DNA from: Chara braunii
Lineage: Eukaryota > Streptophyta > Charophyceae > Charales > Characeae
DNA: 29,121 nt
Reading direction: 5' to 3'
Assembly (NCBI GenBank): GCA_003427395.1
Contig: BFEA01000223.1
Span: 1,173,311 to 1,202,431, forward strand
Shown here: piece by piece, positions 10,047-19,270 of the stretch
How the letters are laid out: every line of letters starts with the position of its first letter
Position numbering within the stretch: position 1 is the first letter of the stretch
The notes under the pieces: model-generated
What the model saw: only the letters and a program-made list of their open reading frames with translations
Told to the model about the DNA's origin: nothing
The model's database searches: none
Made by a program: the position numbers and the translations under genes

Positions 10047-10728
10047 ATCTCACGAAATCCAATGCATGAAGTCGCTCAGAATTACCCGGGGCATGTCAGT
10101 TCAACTGCGCTTCGGCAAAAAGGCCACTAAGTCTTGGAATGTGCTTACCCTAAGCATTCGGTCAAGGCCATGCATCTGGCCTACCCGTAAAGGCGGGTAT
10201 GTTTAGTGACCTAAAGTTTTCCCCCATTGCCTGCCTCTGTTTTTTCTCCTCCCTCTCTTGGATTGTTCAATGTCAGCCCTTTTCCCTTTTCTCTGCAAGG
10301 AACCTGACATCTGGCAGATGGCATTTTGGGTTCATTCAATTTTCAGAGAATGGTGGGGCCCATCTGCAGGGATCCGCACCTTCCCATTGTTTGGGTAGGG
10401 GAAGCGGAGGTTCCGCTCCCAAGCCTTCTGTTGATGTGGATTGTCACACAGTTCCAGAATACAATTTGAGTAGATGGGTGGCAGAGGGAGTGGTGGTTTA
10501 CAGTAGTATTTGTTTCTTTAGGAAGAAAAAAAGAAGGGAGTGGTGGGTTAAGCGGGTGCCACAAATGTGGAAATGCTATTTTTAACATGACATATAGGAT
10601 GAACTAAATTTAGACATGAAATCAATCCCTCCTCGATGGCAAGAACAGAAATGGTCCTTGACTGCAGACGACCTCAATCATTATCATGACCACCATCATC
10701 ACCCAGATCAGTTACTGTAGGGTCACGC
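10047..10728. other. No recognised feature
   Basis: No domain, hairpin family or transposon end recognised. A 128-codon frame (10199-10585, plus) has no recognisable motif. Confidence 0.4.
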
Positions 10729-10812
10729 ATAAAGGCCCTCGTTGAAAAAATAAAATAAAAAAATAAAAAAAAATAATTAAAAAAAATAAAAATAAAAATA
10801 AAGGCCCTCGTT
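10729..10812 (+). mobile_element. Tail-only retroinsertion with about 15-bp TSD
   Basis: ATAAAGGCCCTCGTT occurs at 10729-10743 and 10798-10812. The 54 bases between are a G followed by A-rich sequence with scattered T (AAAATAAA type). The unambiguous duplicated core is GGCCCTCGTT, and the ATAAA side merges with the tail. This is a retroinsertion carrying only its 3' tail. Confidence 0.75.
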
Positions 10813-10823
10813 CAGCACCAATA

Positions 10824-10855
10824 AAATCCAGTAATAGCCATTGGTAGGGTTTGTT

Positions 10856-10904
<49 letters not shown>

Positions 10905-10917
10905 ATCCAGTAATAGC
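10824..10917 (+). mobile_element. Micro-retroinsertion with (AAAT)n tail and 15-bp TSD
   Basis: AAATCCAGTAATAGC at 10824-10838 and 10903-10917 flank a 64-bp insert (10839-10902) that starts CATTGGTAGGGTTTGTTT and ends in an (AAAT)n tail. It lies 11 bp from the preceding tail-only insertion. The simple-repeat tail may have expanded after insertion. Confidence 0.75.
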
Positions 10918-10998
10918 AGGATCCCAACTTTGCATTGTGCCAGCAACCCAGACTGACCCGCAATCACCTCCTCTAATAGGCCTCTCATGGATGTTTAA

Positions 10999-11067
10999 AA
11001 TAATAATGATAATAATAAGAATAAGAATAAGAAGAATAAGAAGAATAAGAAGAAGAATTAAAAAAAG
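10999..11067. repeat. A-rich microsatellite
   Basis: AATAATGATAATAATAAGAATAAG passing into GAAGAATAAGAAG repeats, ending in AATTAAAAAAAG. This may be a degenerate retroposon tail. The next 500 bp (11068-11600) show no recognised feature. Confidence 0.7.
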
Positions 11068-11604
11068 ACTGCCCGCAAGGGCCCTCAACATTATTCTCTT
11101 CTGAAAGTGATTTGATTTGGTAAATTAAACGACGTACAAGTCACAGGTGATGGCAGAAGTAAAGTTGCGTCTTTTTCCAGCAGGCAGGAAAAGCAATGGG
11201 AGAGAAATATCTTTTCTTTTTTACTTTTTAGTGGGTTTCATTTTCTTTATCATAGTCCTAATCCCCAAGGTTCATATTATTACTTGATCAAACTTCCTAT
11301 CATGAAGCTACATGATGGAGGTTGGTTAAATGAACTGGAACACCTGCGTAAGAAAAGCAGCAAATTGGCAATGAATCTGACTATGCCCACTACTTTTCAG
11401 TGGGAAAAAGGTAAAAGAAGGGCATTGCTCACACAAGCAGACTCAGCTAAAGATGGGCGTCATTATGGTTAGATGCATGGAGGGAAATCAGTATGTATAA
11501 GCATTCCCTAAGTTGTAGAATGTTCAGAAGAAAAAGTGAGATACCTAGGACTGGTTTTCTCCCTGTTTGTTTTTCAAAGAAAAACATTGTCTCCGCATTT
11601 TAGC

Positions 11605-11670
11605 CCTGATCTATTGGTGGGCGGAGAGCACCTGTTGGAAATTGGGTTCCAGTGGCCCATCATGTTGCAT
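11605..11670 (-). repeat. Decayed cassette module
   Basis: CTATTGGTGGGCGGAGAG then CACCTGTTGGAAATTGGGTTCCAGTGG is the reverse complement of the H2-H1 unit with mutations in both stems. Confidence 0.5.
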
Positions 11671-11825
11671 TGAACCTATCGTGAGACTGGGCATAGGCCT
11701 GGATGAGACCACAGCATAGCTAGGTGTGGATTAGGCTGGGTTGATAGGGTTACCTGGAATTAGGCTTAGACAGAAGTAGAGTTCTGTTTTGGCCATATTT
11801 TCCTTAACATATTTCCAATCATCGT

Positions 11826-11925
11826 CTTTCTTTTTCTTTTTCTTTTTTTCTTTTTAACACAGGCTCCGATCTATTCATGGGGAGCAGCACGTGCTGAGAA
11901 TCAGGCTCAGCATCCCTGAAGGAAA
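11826..11925 (-). mobile_element. Cassette retroposon 3' end, minus strand
   Basis: A T-rich tract with C interruptions (to 11856), then CAGGCTCCGATCTATTCATGG (H2) and GTGCTGAGAATCAGGCTCAGCAT. Read in element sense this is H1 with stem GCTGAG/CTCAGC (11893-11898, 11906-11911) around a 7-nt loop, a fully paired variant of the usual GCTGGA/TCCAGC. No H3 is present in this copy. Confidence 0.7.
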
Positions 11926-11960
11926 AGCATAGGATATAAGACAAATTGTAGACGAAATAA

Positions 11961-12335
11961 AAAAAGTGCTGGAAACCGGGTCCAGCATCCCCTACCTTAG
12001 CCTGACAAATCCCAACCCAGACGACTGCCTCTTCATCCGTCTCGTTGGATGCCTGATCGTACGTAGATGGCTAGCAGTATCTATTCTGTCTCTTCCTTAA
12101 TCCCTCGGCCGGGGTCCAAAGACTGGGTGGAACCACTGGGGGGCACCAGTGGGGGGCCTCCATGATCCATCTCCTTGCCCGCCTCTAAGAGGCATCCATT
12201 ATACTATGTTTTACTCTACTTAAGGAAAGATAAAACGCTGGGAACCGAGCCCAGTGTCCCTTCAAAGCCAAGTTATGCTATACTTTCTTCACTCAAAAAG
12301 GTAAAAGTGCTGGGAACCGGGCCCAGCGTCCCTTC
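11961..12335 (-). repeat. Three solitary H1 hairpin modules
   Basis: H1 units at 11968-11986 (GCTGGA..TCCAGC), 12237-12255 (GCTGGG..CCCAGT) and 12309-12327 (GCTGGG..CCCAGC), each followed on the plus strand by a form of GTCCC. The last two lie 72 bp apart and share the 3' neighbour CCCTTCAAA. The sequence between the first two has no recognised feature. They look like the tandem H1 arrays at 15.8 and 20.3 kb, more decayed. Confidence 0.6.
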
Positions 12336-12360
12336 AAAAGCAGATTTAATTTAGTAAAAA

Positions 12361-13077
12361 ACAATGATAACAACACCGACGACAACATCTTCGACTATCA
12401 TAACGGCGGATGCTCTGGCGCTTATCGTGGGGATTTCGCATGGCACAGAAGAGCTAGATACGGAAATGACAACTGTCACAGCAGCAAAAACGATGGAGGT
12501 TGCTCCTGCGCGTACTATCATGGCGACATCATTCGATAAGGGCGAACCGGTAGTTCGAATTCCAAGTCTGAAAACAAGAACAACACCAACGACGAAAACG
12601 ACAACTATCACAACAACAAAAACAACGGAGGTTGCTCGGGCGCAAGTCACGGTGATAGTATTTGACATAGAGGAACCGGCTGATCAAATCTCAAATTCGC
12701 TAATACCAAGACCAGCGACGACCGTTTCAACAACAACACGAGCACCACTGGCAGTGGAGACAGCCGCTGTTGAGCCACACGCGGAGCTATTCCCTGACAA
12801 GAGAGAACAACGGCAAGCCATCGCGAAAACAGTAAGTATGGAAGTGACATCACTGGCAAGGATGACCGCTGGCCCTGTGCTCTTCTCGACAATTTCAAAT
12901 GGCGCAGGGGGGGTGGGGGGAGTTGTTGATTGGCTAACGGCCCTTCGTCGACAATTTGCTAGCCCTGCGGCAGAGTGCCCTGTTTTCTTTTGGCCGACGG
13001 GTGGAATGCAGACGGGGTGGTGGGTTCAACAGCATGATGATTTCCACCCCTTTCGGGTTGTCTGGATGGTATTCTGA
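12361..13077 (+). other. AAC/ACR-rich repeat with a 237-codon open frame
   Basis: Diverged units recur at about 12361, 12469 and 12601, each containing ACAAC.(C/A)TC.CA.C..CAAAAAC..(C/T)GGAGGTTGCTC or a decayed form. One frame is open for 237 codons and reads Thr-rich (TTPTTKTTTITTTKTTEVAR). A second frame reads Asn-rich with recurring NGGCSGA..GD but has stops. The second reading resembles the Asn-rich ORFs at 16.3 and 20.7 kb in style. The first is probably a composition effect, since ACN codons rarely mutate to stops. No known domain. Confidence 0.3.
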
Positions 13078-13239
13078 TCCTGCTTCTCTCCTTTATCCCT
13101 AGGTGCTCTGCATATCTCGTGATACTGGCGTTCCAGCATCTCCTCCCCTGTTATCCAAACATCTCCCTCTTTCCTGTGGCACGCGATGAGGGGCTGTTTT
13201 CCCTGTTTGCGATTGAACTTGAGGGCAGAGGTAAGTAAG

Positions 13240-13530
13240 AATTTGAAGATGCTCTGTCTACCCCACTTCGAACATCTCTCTTTCTCCCTCATTATCTGAT
13301 GAGGAATTGCCTGCCATGTATCAATCTTATTAACTGCTCAAAAATGCTTTTCTCCTGTTGGGTTTTGAAGATGGTCTGTTTCCCCAGCTCCAAATATTTC
13401 TCCCTCTCCCCATCTTCTTCATCTTCCAACATTGACGGCGGAAGTGTCTGTGTGTTGAATGAAGTGGCGCCCGCCCCCCCCTTTTTTTTTGAACTTCTCA
13501 TTCTCTCCGGTGTTATCAGATGAGGGGGGT
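13240..13530. repeat. Imperfect direct duplication
   Basis: TTTGAAGATG(C/G)TCTGT(T/C) followed by CCCCA..TC.AA.AT.TCTC occurs near 13243 and 13365, and TTATC(T/A)GATGAGG near 13293 and 13513. The second unit is stretched by a poly(C)/poly(T) run at 13470-13490. An old segmental repeat, no gene seen. Confidence 0.4.
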
Positions 13531-13744
13531 TTTGTCATCACGATCTAATCAACTTGGTACAGCCGATGCGCAGGATGTGCTGGTAGTGGGGTGTCCGCCA
13601 CGTGGCAGCGGCGAGGGGGCACCCATGTTGTATAGCTGCTCTGAGGTGGTTGATTTCCCCTCTGTTCTCAAACTGCTCCGGAGCAACTTGACCTGTGGTT
13701 CTTGGCATGTATCGTACCAGAGTGAGTCTATTTGTTGTAGGGTG

Positions 13745-13965
13745 AGAGGTTAATCCTTCCTGATTATGGAAGCAATCAATGCCTCTTGCCTGTGTCTCTT
13801 TCTAATGATTAGGGAAGCTGTCTCATGGGGAGCAGTGGCAGGGGCTCTTCCAACCTTAATGGGAAGAGGAGTGTGTCAATTCTTGTATTCCCATTGATAA
13901 TTTGAGCCTTCGGCACTGTGGCCCGTTTTTGTTTCAATAAAAAAAAATAAAAAAAGAAGCTAAAA
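13745..13965 (+). mobile_element. H4-bearing retroposon with A-rich tail
   Basis: Contains hairpin H4: GAGGTTAATC, stem CTTCC (13756-13760), loop, GGAAG (13768-13772), then CAATCAATGCC. About 180 bp downstream come CAATAAAAAAAAATAAAAAAAG and a break in sequence character. Orientation and order (H4 upstream, A tail downstream) agree with the 20-kb element, but no good H1 is present. Confidence 0.45.
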
Positions 13966-14482
13966 GCACAGGTGATGCCAGTACTTGGGGAATCCCTTCC
14001 GCCCCAGGGTCGACATACCCCGTCCCTGCTTCCTGTGCTGTGCAGCGTTGGGCCCCGCCTCCAATTGTGATACACTCTGACTTCCAGAGATAGTGGGTGT
14101 GGTGGGAAGGGATTTGCAAACTCCTCCGCTGATCTCAGGGCAATGCTGGGGTCCACTGTCATCCACTCTTTAAAGCAGAGACGGTGGTCTCGAGGGGCCT
14201 CACCCTCCATGTCCTCTCCCTCCATCCTCCTCCCCTCCTTCCTGGCCCCTGACCACCGCACCTCGGCCACCCAACCCCCCCCCGCTCCTCTCCTAGCCAT
14301 TCCTTGGAGAACCGTGTGATTGGCTCCAAAATATCTTTCGCCCTATGAAGAGAGTCCAGAACCTGTTTTGTTGCAGCCCATTGTCGGGGGAGTTCCAGTT
14401 GGAATCAGTGCTTGAATTGCTCAAGCCTTTCCTCCTCCTCCACCCTTGCAGCGCTGCCACCACAGGATCCACAACACCATTC

Positions 14483-14705
14483 TTTTTTTTCTTTTTTTTT
14501 TTTTAACACACCCCCTGCAGTGCTAGTGCTGCTGGTAAAAGCAGGCATCACTAGCACCCGGGGAGAGGCTCATCTATTAGTGGGGAGTGTCACCTGCTGG
14601 AAAATGGGTCCAGCGTCCCTTACACAGAATGGATCAGGAGAATGTCAGGAGAAAGACGCCTGCCAGCATTGATTACTCTGTCTCCAGAGGATTGACTGTA
14701 CAGGT
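14483..14705 (-). mobile_element. Cassette retroposon, minus strand (tail, H3, H2, H1, H4)
   Basis: From the left: T-rich tail (14482-14504), H3 with 9-bp stem GTGCTAGTG (14520-14528) and CACTAGCAC (14549-14557), a decayed H2 (GGCTCATCTATTAGTGGGGAG), H1 (14596-14614, GCTGGA/TCCAGC), then H4: GCATTGATTA, stem CTCTG (14676-14680), loop TCTC, CAGAG (14685-14689), GATTGACTG. The most complete compact copy together with the one at 23.0 kb. The right boundary is not defined. The flank to 15198 has no recognised feature. Confidence 0.75.
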
Positions 14706-15198
14706 TGCTGGGAAAAAGGGAATAAACCTCTTCGCCCTGTACCAGACGCTAGATTCTTACTGCTGAGAGACTACTAGTCCCTCCCTCTCCCAACTACCTT
14801 TTACCCGAACCCCCCCATCCCGCACTATCAATCCCTCTGTTCCACTCGAAATCCTGCATGATGACAGTTTGTCTCTGAGAGATACTGCTTCTGTCCTTTG
14901 ATTCTTGAACTGGATGACTGGCAGCTTTGTGAGGACATAGTCTCGCTGCCTGTGGCCTTCTGCTGGAGCTGCTTCCTTGTGCTTGTCTGGGGTGGGGGGT
15001 GCGTTCCCCGGGGGTCACCGGGGAGCGGTTGACACACCCTTATGACAGGATCTCCGTTAAGGAAAGGACGAGATCTCCGTTAAGGAGAGGGCATGGGGGG
15101 GCAAGGGGTCCGGGAAATCAGAGGGTGGGCGGAGCGGGAAAGAGGATTCAATACGGGTCCAGTCCCTGACACCGTTCTTCTTCTTAAGTGGAACATAT

Positions 15199-15409
15199 TG
15201 CTTTTAAACCACCAGTACTTGGCCCAGCTATCGATGCCGAGCCTGGAATGCCCCTGTCCGCAGATTTTTGCCGAAGCGCCGGGGTACCATTTCAAAATTG
15301 TTTTGGCTGGCGCTTCCAGCCATTGAGGTCCGGTACCCCGAAGCCCTAAAGTCGCAGCGCGTGGTAGCGGTGTCTGCTCTTATCAGCACCACTAACACTG
15401 GCGGGGGGG

Positions 15410-15440
<31 letters not shown>

Positions 15441-15504
15441 GTCGCAGCGCGTTAAACAGGAAAGCGCCGCAGCCGATAGCTGGGCCAAGTACTGGTGGTT
15501 TAAA
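15199..15504. repeat. Family B element interrupted by a retroinsertion
   Basis: Left terminus TTTTAAACCACCAGTACTT with GGCCCAGCTATCG (from about 15203); right terminus is the inverted copy ending GGTGGTTTAAA at 15504. Inside, ATGCCGAGCCTGGAA and TTTTGGCTGGC match the 8598-8798 copy. Removing the 90 bp added by the nested insertion and its target duplication leaves about 210 bp, close to that copy. Confidence 0.75.
15351..15452 (+). mobile_element. 5'-truncated H3 + poly(A) retroinsertion, 12-bp TSD
   Basis: GTCGCAGCGCGT at 15351-15362 and 15441-15452 flanks a 78-bp insert. The insert is only the H3 loop region (GGTGTCTGCTCTTATCAGCACC is split across its inner stem), a G/T run and poly(A). 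This shows directly that H3 plus poly(A) is the 3' end of an RNA that was reverse transcribed into a family B element. The outermost GT of the apparent left stem belongs to the target site. Confidence 0.85.
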
Positions 15505-15529
15505 CCACCAGTACTTGGCCCAGCTATCG
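15474..15529. repeat. Perfect 56-bp palindrome at a family B junction
   Basis: CGATAGCTGGGCCAAGTACT... through central TTTAAA to its exact reverse complement, with no mismatch. It forms where the right end of one family B element meets the left end of the next, sharing TTTAAA. It could extrude as a cruciform. Confidence 0.9.
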
Positions 15530-15640
15530 ACCACGGGCCTTCCCCGTTAACGCGCCAGGGCCTGCGGAGGTCGGCCAAGGGAAGGCCTGGTCGTTGCTTC
15601 TTGGCCGGGGCCTGCCAACTACGGGATGTCACATTCTTTT
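15499..15640. repeat. Family B element, second head-to-head copy
   Basis: Starts at the palindrome centre with TTTAAACCACCAGTACTT, continues through CCCGTTAACGCGCCA and a GGCCAAGGGAAGGCC inverted repeat, and stops at a T-rich tract. No right terminus is seen, so it is truncated or joined to the next retroposon's tail. Confidence 0.55.
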
Positions 15641-16260
15641 TTTTTTCTTTTTTTTTTTTAACTTCGTATACGGGTGACCTACTTAACGAGGTGATAAGAG
15701 CATTCCCGGTAAGTAGGCTCCGACGTCGAAGGCTCCATCTATTGGTGGGGAGCTACACCTGCTGGAAATCGGGTCCAGCATCCCTGTACAATGATGAAAA
15801 TGTATCTGCTGGAAATCGGGTCCAGAGTCCCTGTACAATGGTGTGAGTGTATGTGCTGGAAAACGGGTCCAGCGTCCCTATGCAGAACTGTGTTGATATC
15901 TCCAACAATCTATGTATGCACGTTGAGCAGTATATGTCAGATGATGGGAAACCCTATCCCTCTGATCTACAGTATCTCCAAAACAAACTGAGGCATGGAT
16001 CCCTATCTTCTCTATCCGGCGGAACCCTAACCTTGATGTGATGTGTATTATATTGGTATAATGTGTGTCAGCTGGAAACCAGGTCCAGCGTCCCTATACA
16101 CTGGTGTGTAGCTGTGTAACTATGTCCTACAGTCCGAAACTGTCTATATATCTATATATCTTGTATCAATCAAAATGTAATCACGAAACCCTAAGCAGGA
16201 TATGATGTGTGTGATCTTTATCAATCAAGCCTAAACACGCAGTTCTATCAATGATGAGAC
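15638..16260 (-). mobile_element. Long cassette retroposon, minus strand
   Basis: From the left: T-rich tail (about 15640-15659), AACTTCGTATACGGG, H3 with stem CCTACTTA (15678-15685) and TAAGTAGG (15710-15717), H2, then three H1 units (15761, 15808, 15855) spaced exactly 47 bp apart and a fourth at 16071. Sequence to about 16250 (GATCTTTATCAATCAAGC and other blocks) matches the reverse complement of 20040-20270, so the two are inverted copies of one element about 0.5-0.6 kb long. No clear target duplication. Confidence 0.75.
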
Positions 16261-16264
16261 ATGA

Positions 16265-16576
16265 ATGATCGTCCTCGGTAGCAGCAGGGTTGAGTGCGCC
16301 GCATCTCAGATCATCATCAGCATGATGGCAGAGATGCCGCATGCGGACGTGGTGGGGATTGGGGATGGCAACAACAACAACGATGACGGCACCAGCAACG
16401 ATGACGGCGGCAGCGATTACCACGGCAGCAGCGGGACAGAGGGCATCATCCGGAAGGGAGAGAGGTTGCATGCTGACGTGGTGGGGATTGGAGTTGACAC
16501 AGATAAGAAGCTTACCATCTTCCCGTCCTTCCCCCCCTTCAGCCTCATTGTCTGTCTGAGGATAGGGGTAGGATAG
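16265..16576 (+). CDS. Asn/Asp/Gly-rich repeat ORF, fragment
   Basis: A 103-codon frame (16265-16576) with two related units. Unit 1 reads SSRVECAASQIIISMMAEMPH followed by ADVVGIGDGNNNNDD; unit 2 reads DYHGSSGTEGIIRKGERLHADVVGIGVDTDKKLTIFPS in consecutive pieces. The same peptide pattern (SSG..., IxIxxMMxEMP, IGVDxEK, FPS) occurs in the minus-strand ORF at 20715-21464. The plus-strand reading is the only one that gives this shared pattern, and the frame is kept across units. Sequence resembling the region after that ORF continues to the N gap at 16684. No known domain; could be a real low-complexity protein, part of a mobile element, or a frame-neutral repeat. Confidence 0.3.
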   Translation: MIVLGSSRVECAASQIIISMMAEMPHADVVGIGDGNNNNDDGTSNDDGGSDYHGSSGTEGIIRKGERLHADVVGIGVDTDKKLTIFPSFPPFSLIVCLRIGVG

Positions 16577-16683
16577 TCGACGTTCATTGGTGTTATCATC
16601 TTCCCCCCCCTTTCCCTCTCCTTCAACCTTGTTGTCTGGCTGAGGATACGAGTAGGATAATCGATGCTGATTGGTGTTGCCCG

Positions 16684-16812
16684 NNNNNNNNNNNNNNNNN
16701 NNNNNNNNNNNNNNNNNNNNNNNNNNNNNNNNNNNNNNNNNNNNNNNNNNNNNNNNNNNNNNNNNNNNNNNNNNNNNNNNNNNNNNNNNNNNNNNNNNNN
16801 NNNNNNNNNNNN
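16684..16812. other. Assembly gap (129 N)
   Basis: A run of 129 Ns. It separates the Asn-rich repeat from a cassette module in minus orientation that begins directly at H2 at 16813, so that module's H3 and tail, if any, lie in the gap. Confidence 0.95.
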
Positions 16813-17890
16813 GCTCCAGTCTATTCGTGGGGAGGAACACGTGCTGGGAACCGGGCCCAGCGTCCCATATAGAATCTTACAAATGAATTGAAATACCAGG
16901 GCCATTTCGGCTAAGAACAATCTGAGAACTATGAAATAGATTCTAGAAATTTTAGGAAAAGAACTTTAAAAAGGCTTGGGAAAATATGAGGGGGGGGGCG
17001 TCAAAACTAAAACTACCTACTATCCAGAAGCTCCCCCCCTCAGCAGACGGAACGTCGGTCCTGGCTTTCAATCCTCGTACCAGAACTCACTTGATCTCAT
17101 ACCCCCTTCTGTTAGGGTTACATGGCACCACAACCCTCCCCAGTACTGACCAACCTAATTCTGACGGACAGGAAATGCCTTCGTCCCTCGACATTCCCCT
17201 AAACGGCAAGCCCCTGACACAAGTTACAGGGCCAATACCCCGGCGCCGGCTACGTCGAACGGTCTGGTTATGCCATCCACCCTCGGCATAACTCCACAGG
17301 CCTCAAGCTCCCCCTAGGTCACAAAGCAAAAGCTCCAGCACCGGCCTGTGTCGTCCCATCATCACCCTTCTAACCTACTTACCTTACAAACAACCTTCCT
17401 CTGTTGAGAGCCCCCCTACTACCTTCCATCTTCCAATTCTAGCTTCCCCCCCTTCCCTCCTTTTTTGAGATACCAGGGTCATTACCTGGCTTCAACTAAG
17501 AAGAAACAGAAAGACAGGAAAACGAAATTCACCCACGATCCAGCTCCTTCCCCGCACCGCAGAGGGAAGACTACTGCCCAGGTATTCAGTCCTCGTACCA
17601 GAACTCGCTAGATCTCATACCCTCCTCGCTAGGGTGACAGGACAACACCAATTGCCCCAGTACCGACCGAACTAGTTCTGACGGACAAGAAGTGTCTTCC
17701 TCCCTTAACAACTTCCTTAGCTGCACAGCCCCCAAAGTTACAGGGTTCACTGCCCCGGCATCAGCTACGTTGAACAAAATGGTTATGCCTTTCACCCTCG
17801 GCATACCTCCAATAGTCTCAAGCTCCCCCTGGTTACAGAGCAACTGCTCCAGCACCGACGATTGTCACCCCACCCCGCCCTTCTAAGAGA
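16813..17890 (-). mobile_element. Long noncoding retroposon, minus strand, with cassette 3' end
   Basis: H2 (GCTCCAGTCTATTCG..) and H1 (16843-16861, GCTGGG/CCCAGC) follow the N gap. The next part (to about 17035) matches the reverse complement of 25063-25290. Then come two C-rich units, about 17030-17345 and 17530-17885, that share TCCTCGTACCAGAACTC, GATCTCATACCC, GGCATA and AGCACCG blocks with each other and with the plus-strand copy at 23.6-24.3 kb. One unit holds an 89-codon minus frame (17586-17855) with no known domain that is not conserved in the others, so coding is doubtful. Confidence 0.65.
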
Positions 17891-18490
17891 CCTACCACCC
17901 TGAACACCAATCCGTCCTCTGCCCGAGCACCATCCTGCTAAAACCGACCTTCCCCTTCCTGCTTACCGAATAACCTTTTAAGAGTTAAAAAAAAAATCGA
18001 AAAACAAGAAAATCAGATACCAACCTGAAAAAAAAAAAGGAAAACTTCCTTACATCCAAAAGAGGACAGGGGGGGATTATCCTCTCTTCAGATGCAGGTT
18101 CTAACATTCACCCGGGACTCCACAACACAAAAAAACTCATTGTGTGACCATCCAAGTTACTCCTCCCTCAAAAAGCAACCCCCCTGTTCCTACACTGCCC
18201 CCACCGGGAGGCACCCCCTCTCCTCTCGGCCCCAATTCGGAACAACCTATAAACAGACACAACCCCCTAAAAGGCATACAATTCCCCCTAGAGCATACCT
18301 CACAGGCTGAAGTTCCCTCTTTCCTTCTGCCCCAACCCCTCCATGCAAGGCAGCCCTCTCATCCACACACCCTGCTATAAGCAGCCACCCCCTTGCTTTC
18401 TCTCCCCAACCGCCAGTGTTGATCCGACCGTTTTTTTTTTTTTTTTTTTTTTTTTTTTTCTTAAGCAAAACACCCCTGCCCTAAATCAGC
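17891..18490. other. C-rich repeat-like region with 29-T tract
   Basis: Pyrimidine-rich, with weak similarity (GAGCATACCTCACAGGCTGAAGTTCCC near 18290, read in pieces) to the units at 17.0-17.9 kb, suggesting a third, more decayed unit. A 29-base T run (18431-18459) followed by CTTAAGC is probably the tail of another minus-strand retroposon whose body to the right I cannot identify. Confidence 0.4.
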
Positions 18491-18659
18491 CTGGCCCAGA
18501 AAAAGACAATCCGTCAATACCGCCTCCCCCTTCCAAGGGTAACACCTCCCACCTTGTGAAACCCTCACTGGGAGGGGTTCCAACCCTTAAGGAGAACCCC
18601 ACAGATTCACAAGGCAAGCCGCGAATATACCGTACAAAGATTCAGACAAGCGTTGAAAC

Positions 18660-19270
18660 ACAATTAATTGAAAAAGCCAATCAGAATCAAAATTTGCATC
18701 GACAGTAATCAAGACTTAAAAGTCGAGATTTGCATACGTAGATTTTTCCAAAATAGAAATATACTTCGGAAGCATACTTTTAGAATTGAAGATCAAAAAC
18801 AAAAATTAGGGAATCTATCTGAAGCATCGTTTGAAAATGAAAATTTTAGAAACGAGATTTAAGAATTTTATCTGAGATGTCCAATATTGGACTCACGAAT
18901 CTATAAAATCAAGAGAGTAATCTTGATCGTAGTTAAGGCCATCGTTAAGGGAAACAACTATGTACCAAAGAACATGAATAGGAATTACAAAAAAAATTGC
19001 GAACAATATCAGGAGAACATCAATTAGAAAGAAACCAATTCATACAAAAAATACTATCGAAATACTCTAAAAAAAAATAATCAGCAAAAGCCATGTTGAT
19101 CATCGGGTAAAAACCAGTACAAAATCATACAAATACTCTAAAAAAATACTCAGTAAAAACGGGAAATCAGGAAATCGTGAAATATTCTCGAGAAGAGTAA
19201 TCAGCAACGACATGTTGATCGTTAGGTGAGAACAAATACAAGCTCATACCCAGTTAATCGGGAAATCAGA
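18660..19270. repeat. AT-rich decayed tandem repeat
   Basis: AATCAGCAA..(G/C)CATGTTGATC.T..GGT.A.AAC occurs near 19079 and 19200, each preceded by an A.TA(C/T)TCT block and followed by CATAC. GGGAAATCAG recurs near 19160 and 19260. Period about 120 bp, heavily diverged. 19271-19955 is C-rich to mixed and shows no recognisable gene. Confidence 0.4.

Noticed and set aside
12364-13077. 237-codon plus-strand ORF as a Thr-rich secreted protein
   Set aside because: ACN-rich repeats seldom create stops, no signal peptide is visible, and an alternative Asn-rich frame fits the repeat units at least as well.
13290-13530. Hammerhead ribozyme from CTGATGAG
   Set aside because: No GAAA partner or three-stem arrangement was found around it, nor near other ATGATGA strings in the window.
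15361-15398. Using the outer two base pairs of this H3 copy as evidence of compensatory change
   Set aside because: Those left-arm bases are part of the target-site duplication, so the pairing there is accidental.
15638-16100. CRISPR-like array because of regularly spaced H1 units
   Set aside because: Spacing of 47 bp reflects a tandem repeat of the whole unit, with similar sequence between units, in a eukaryotic retroposon.
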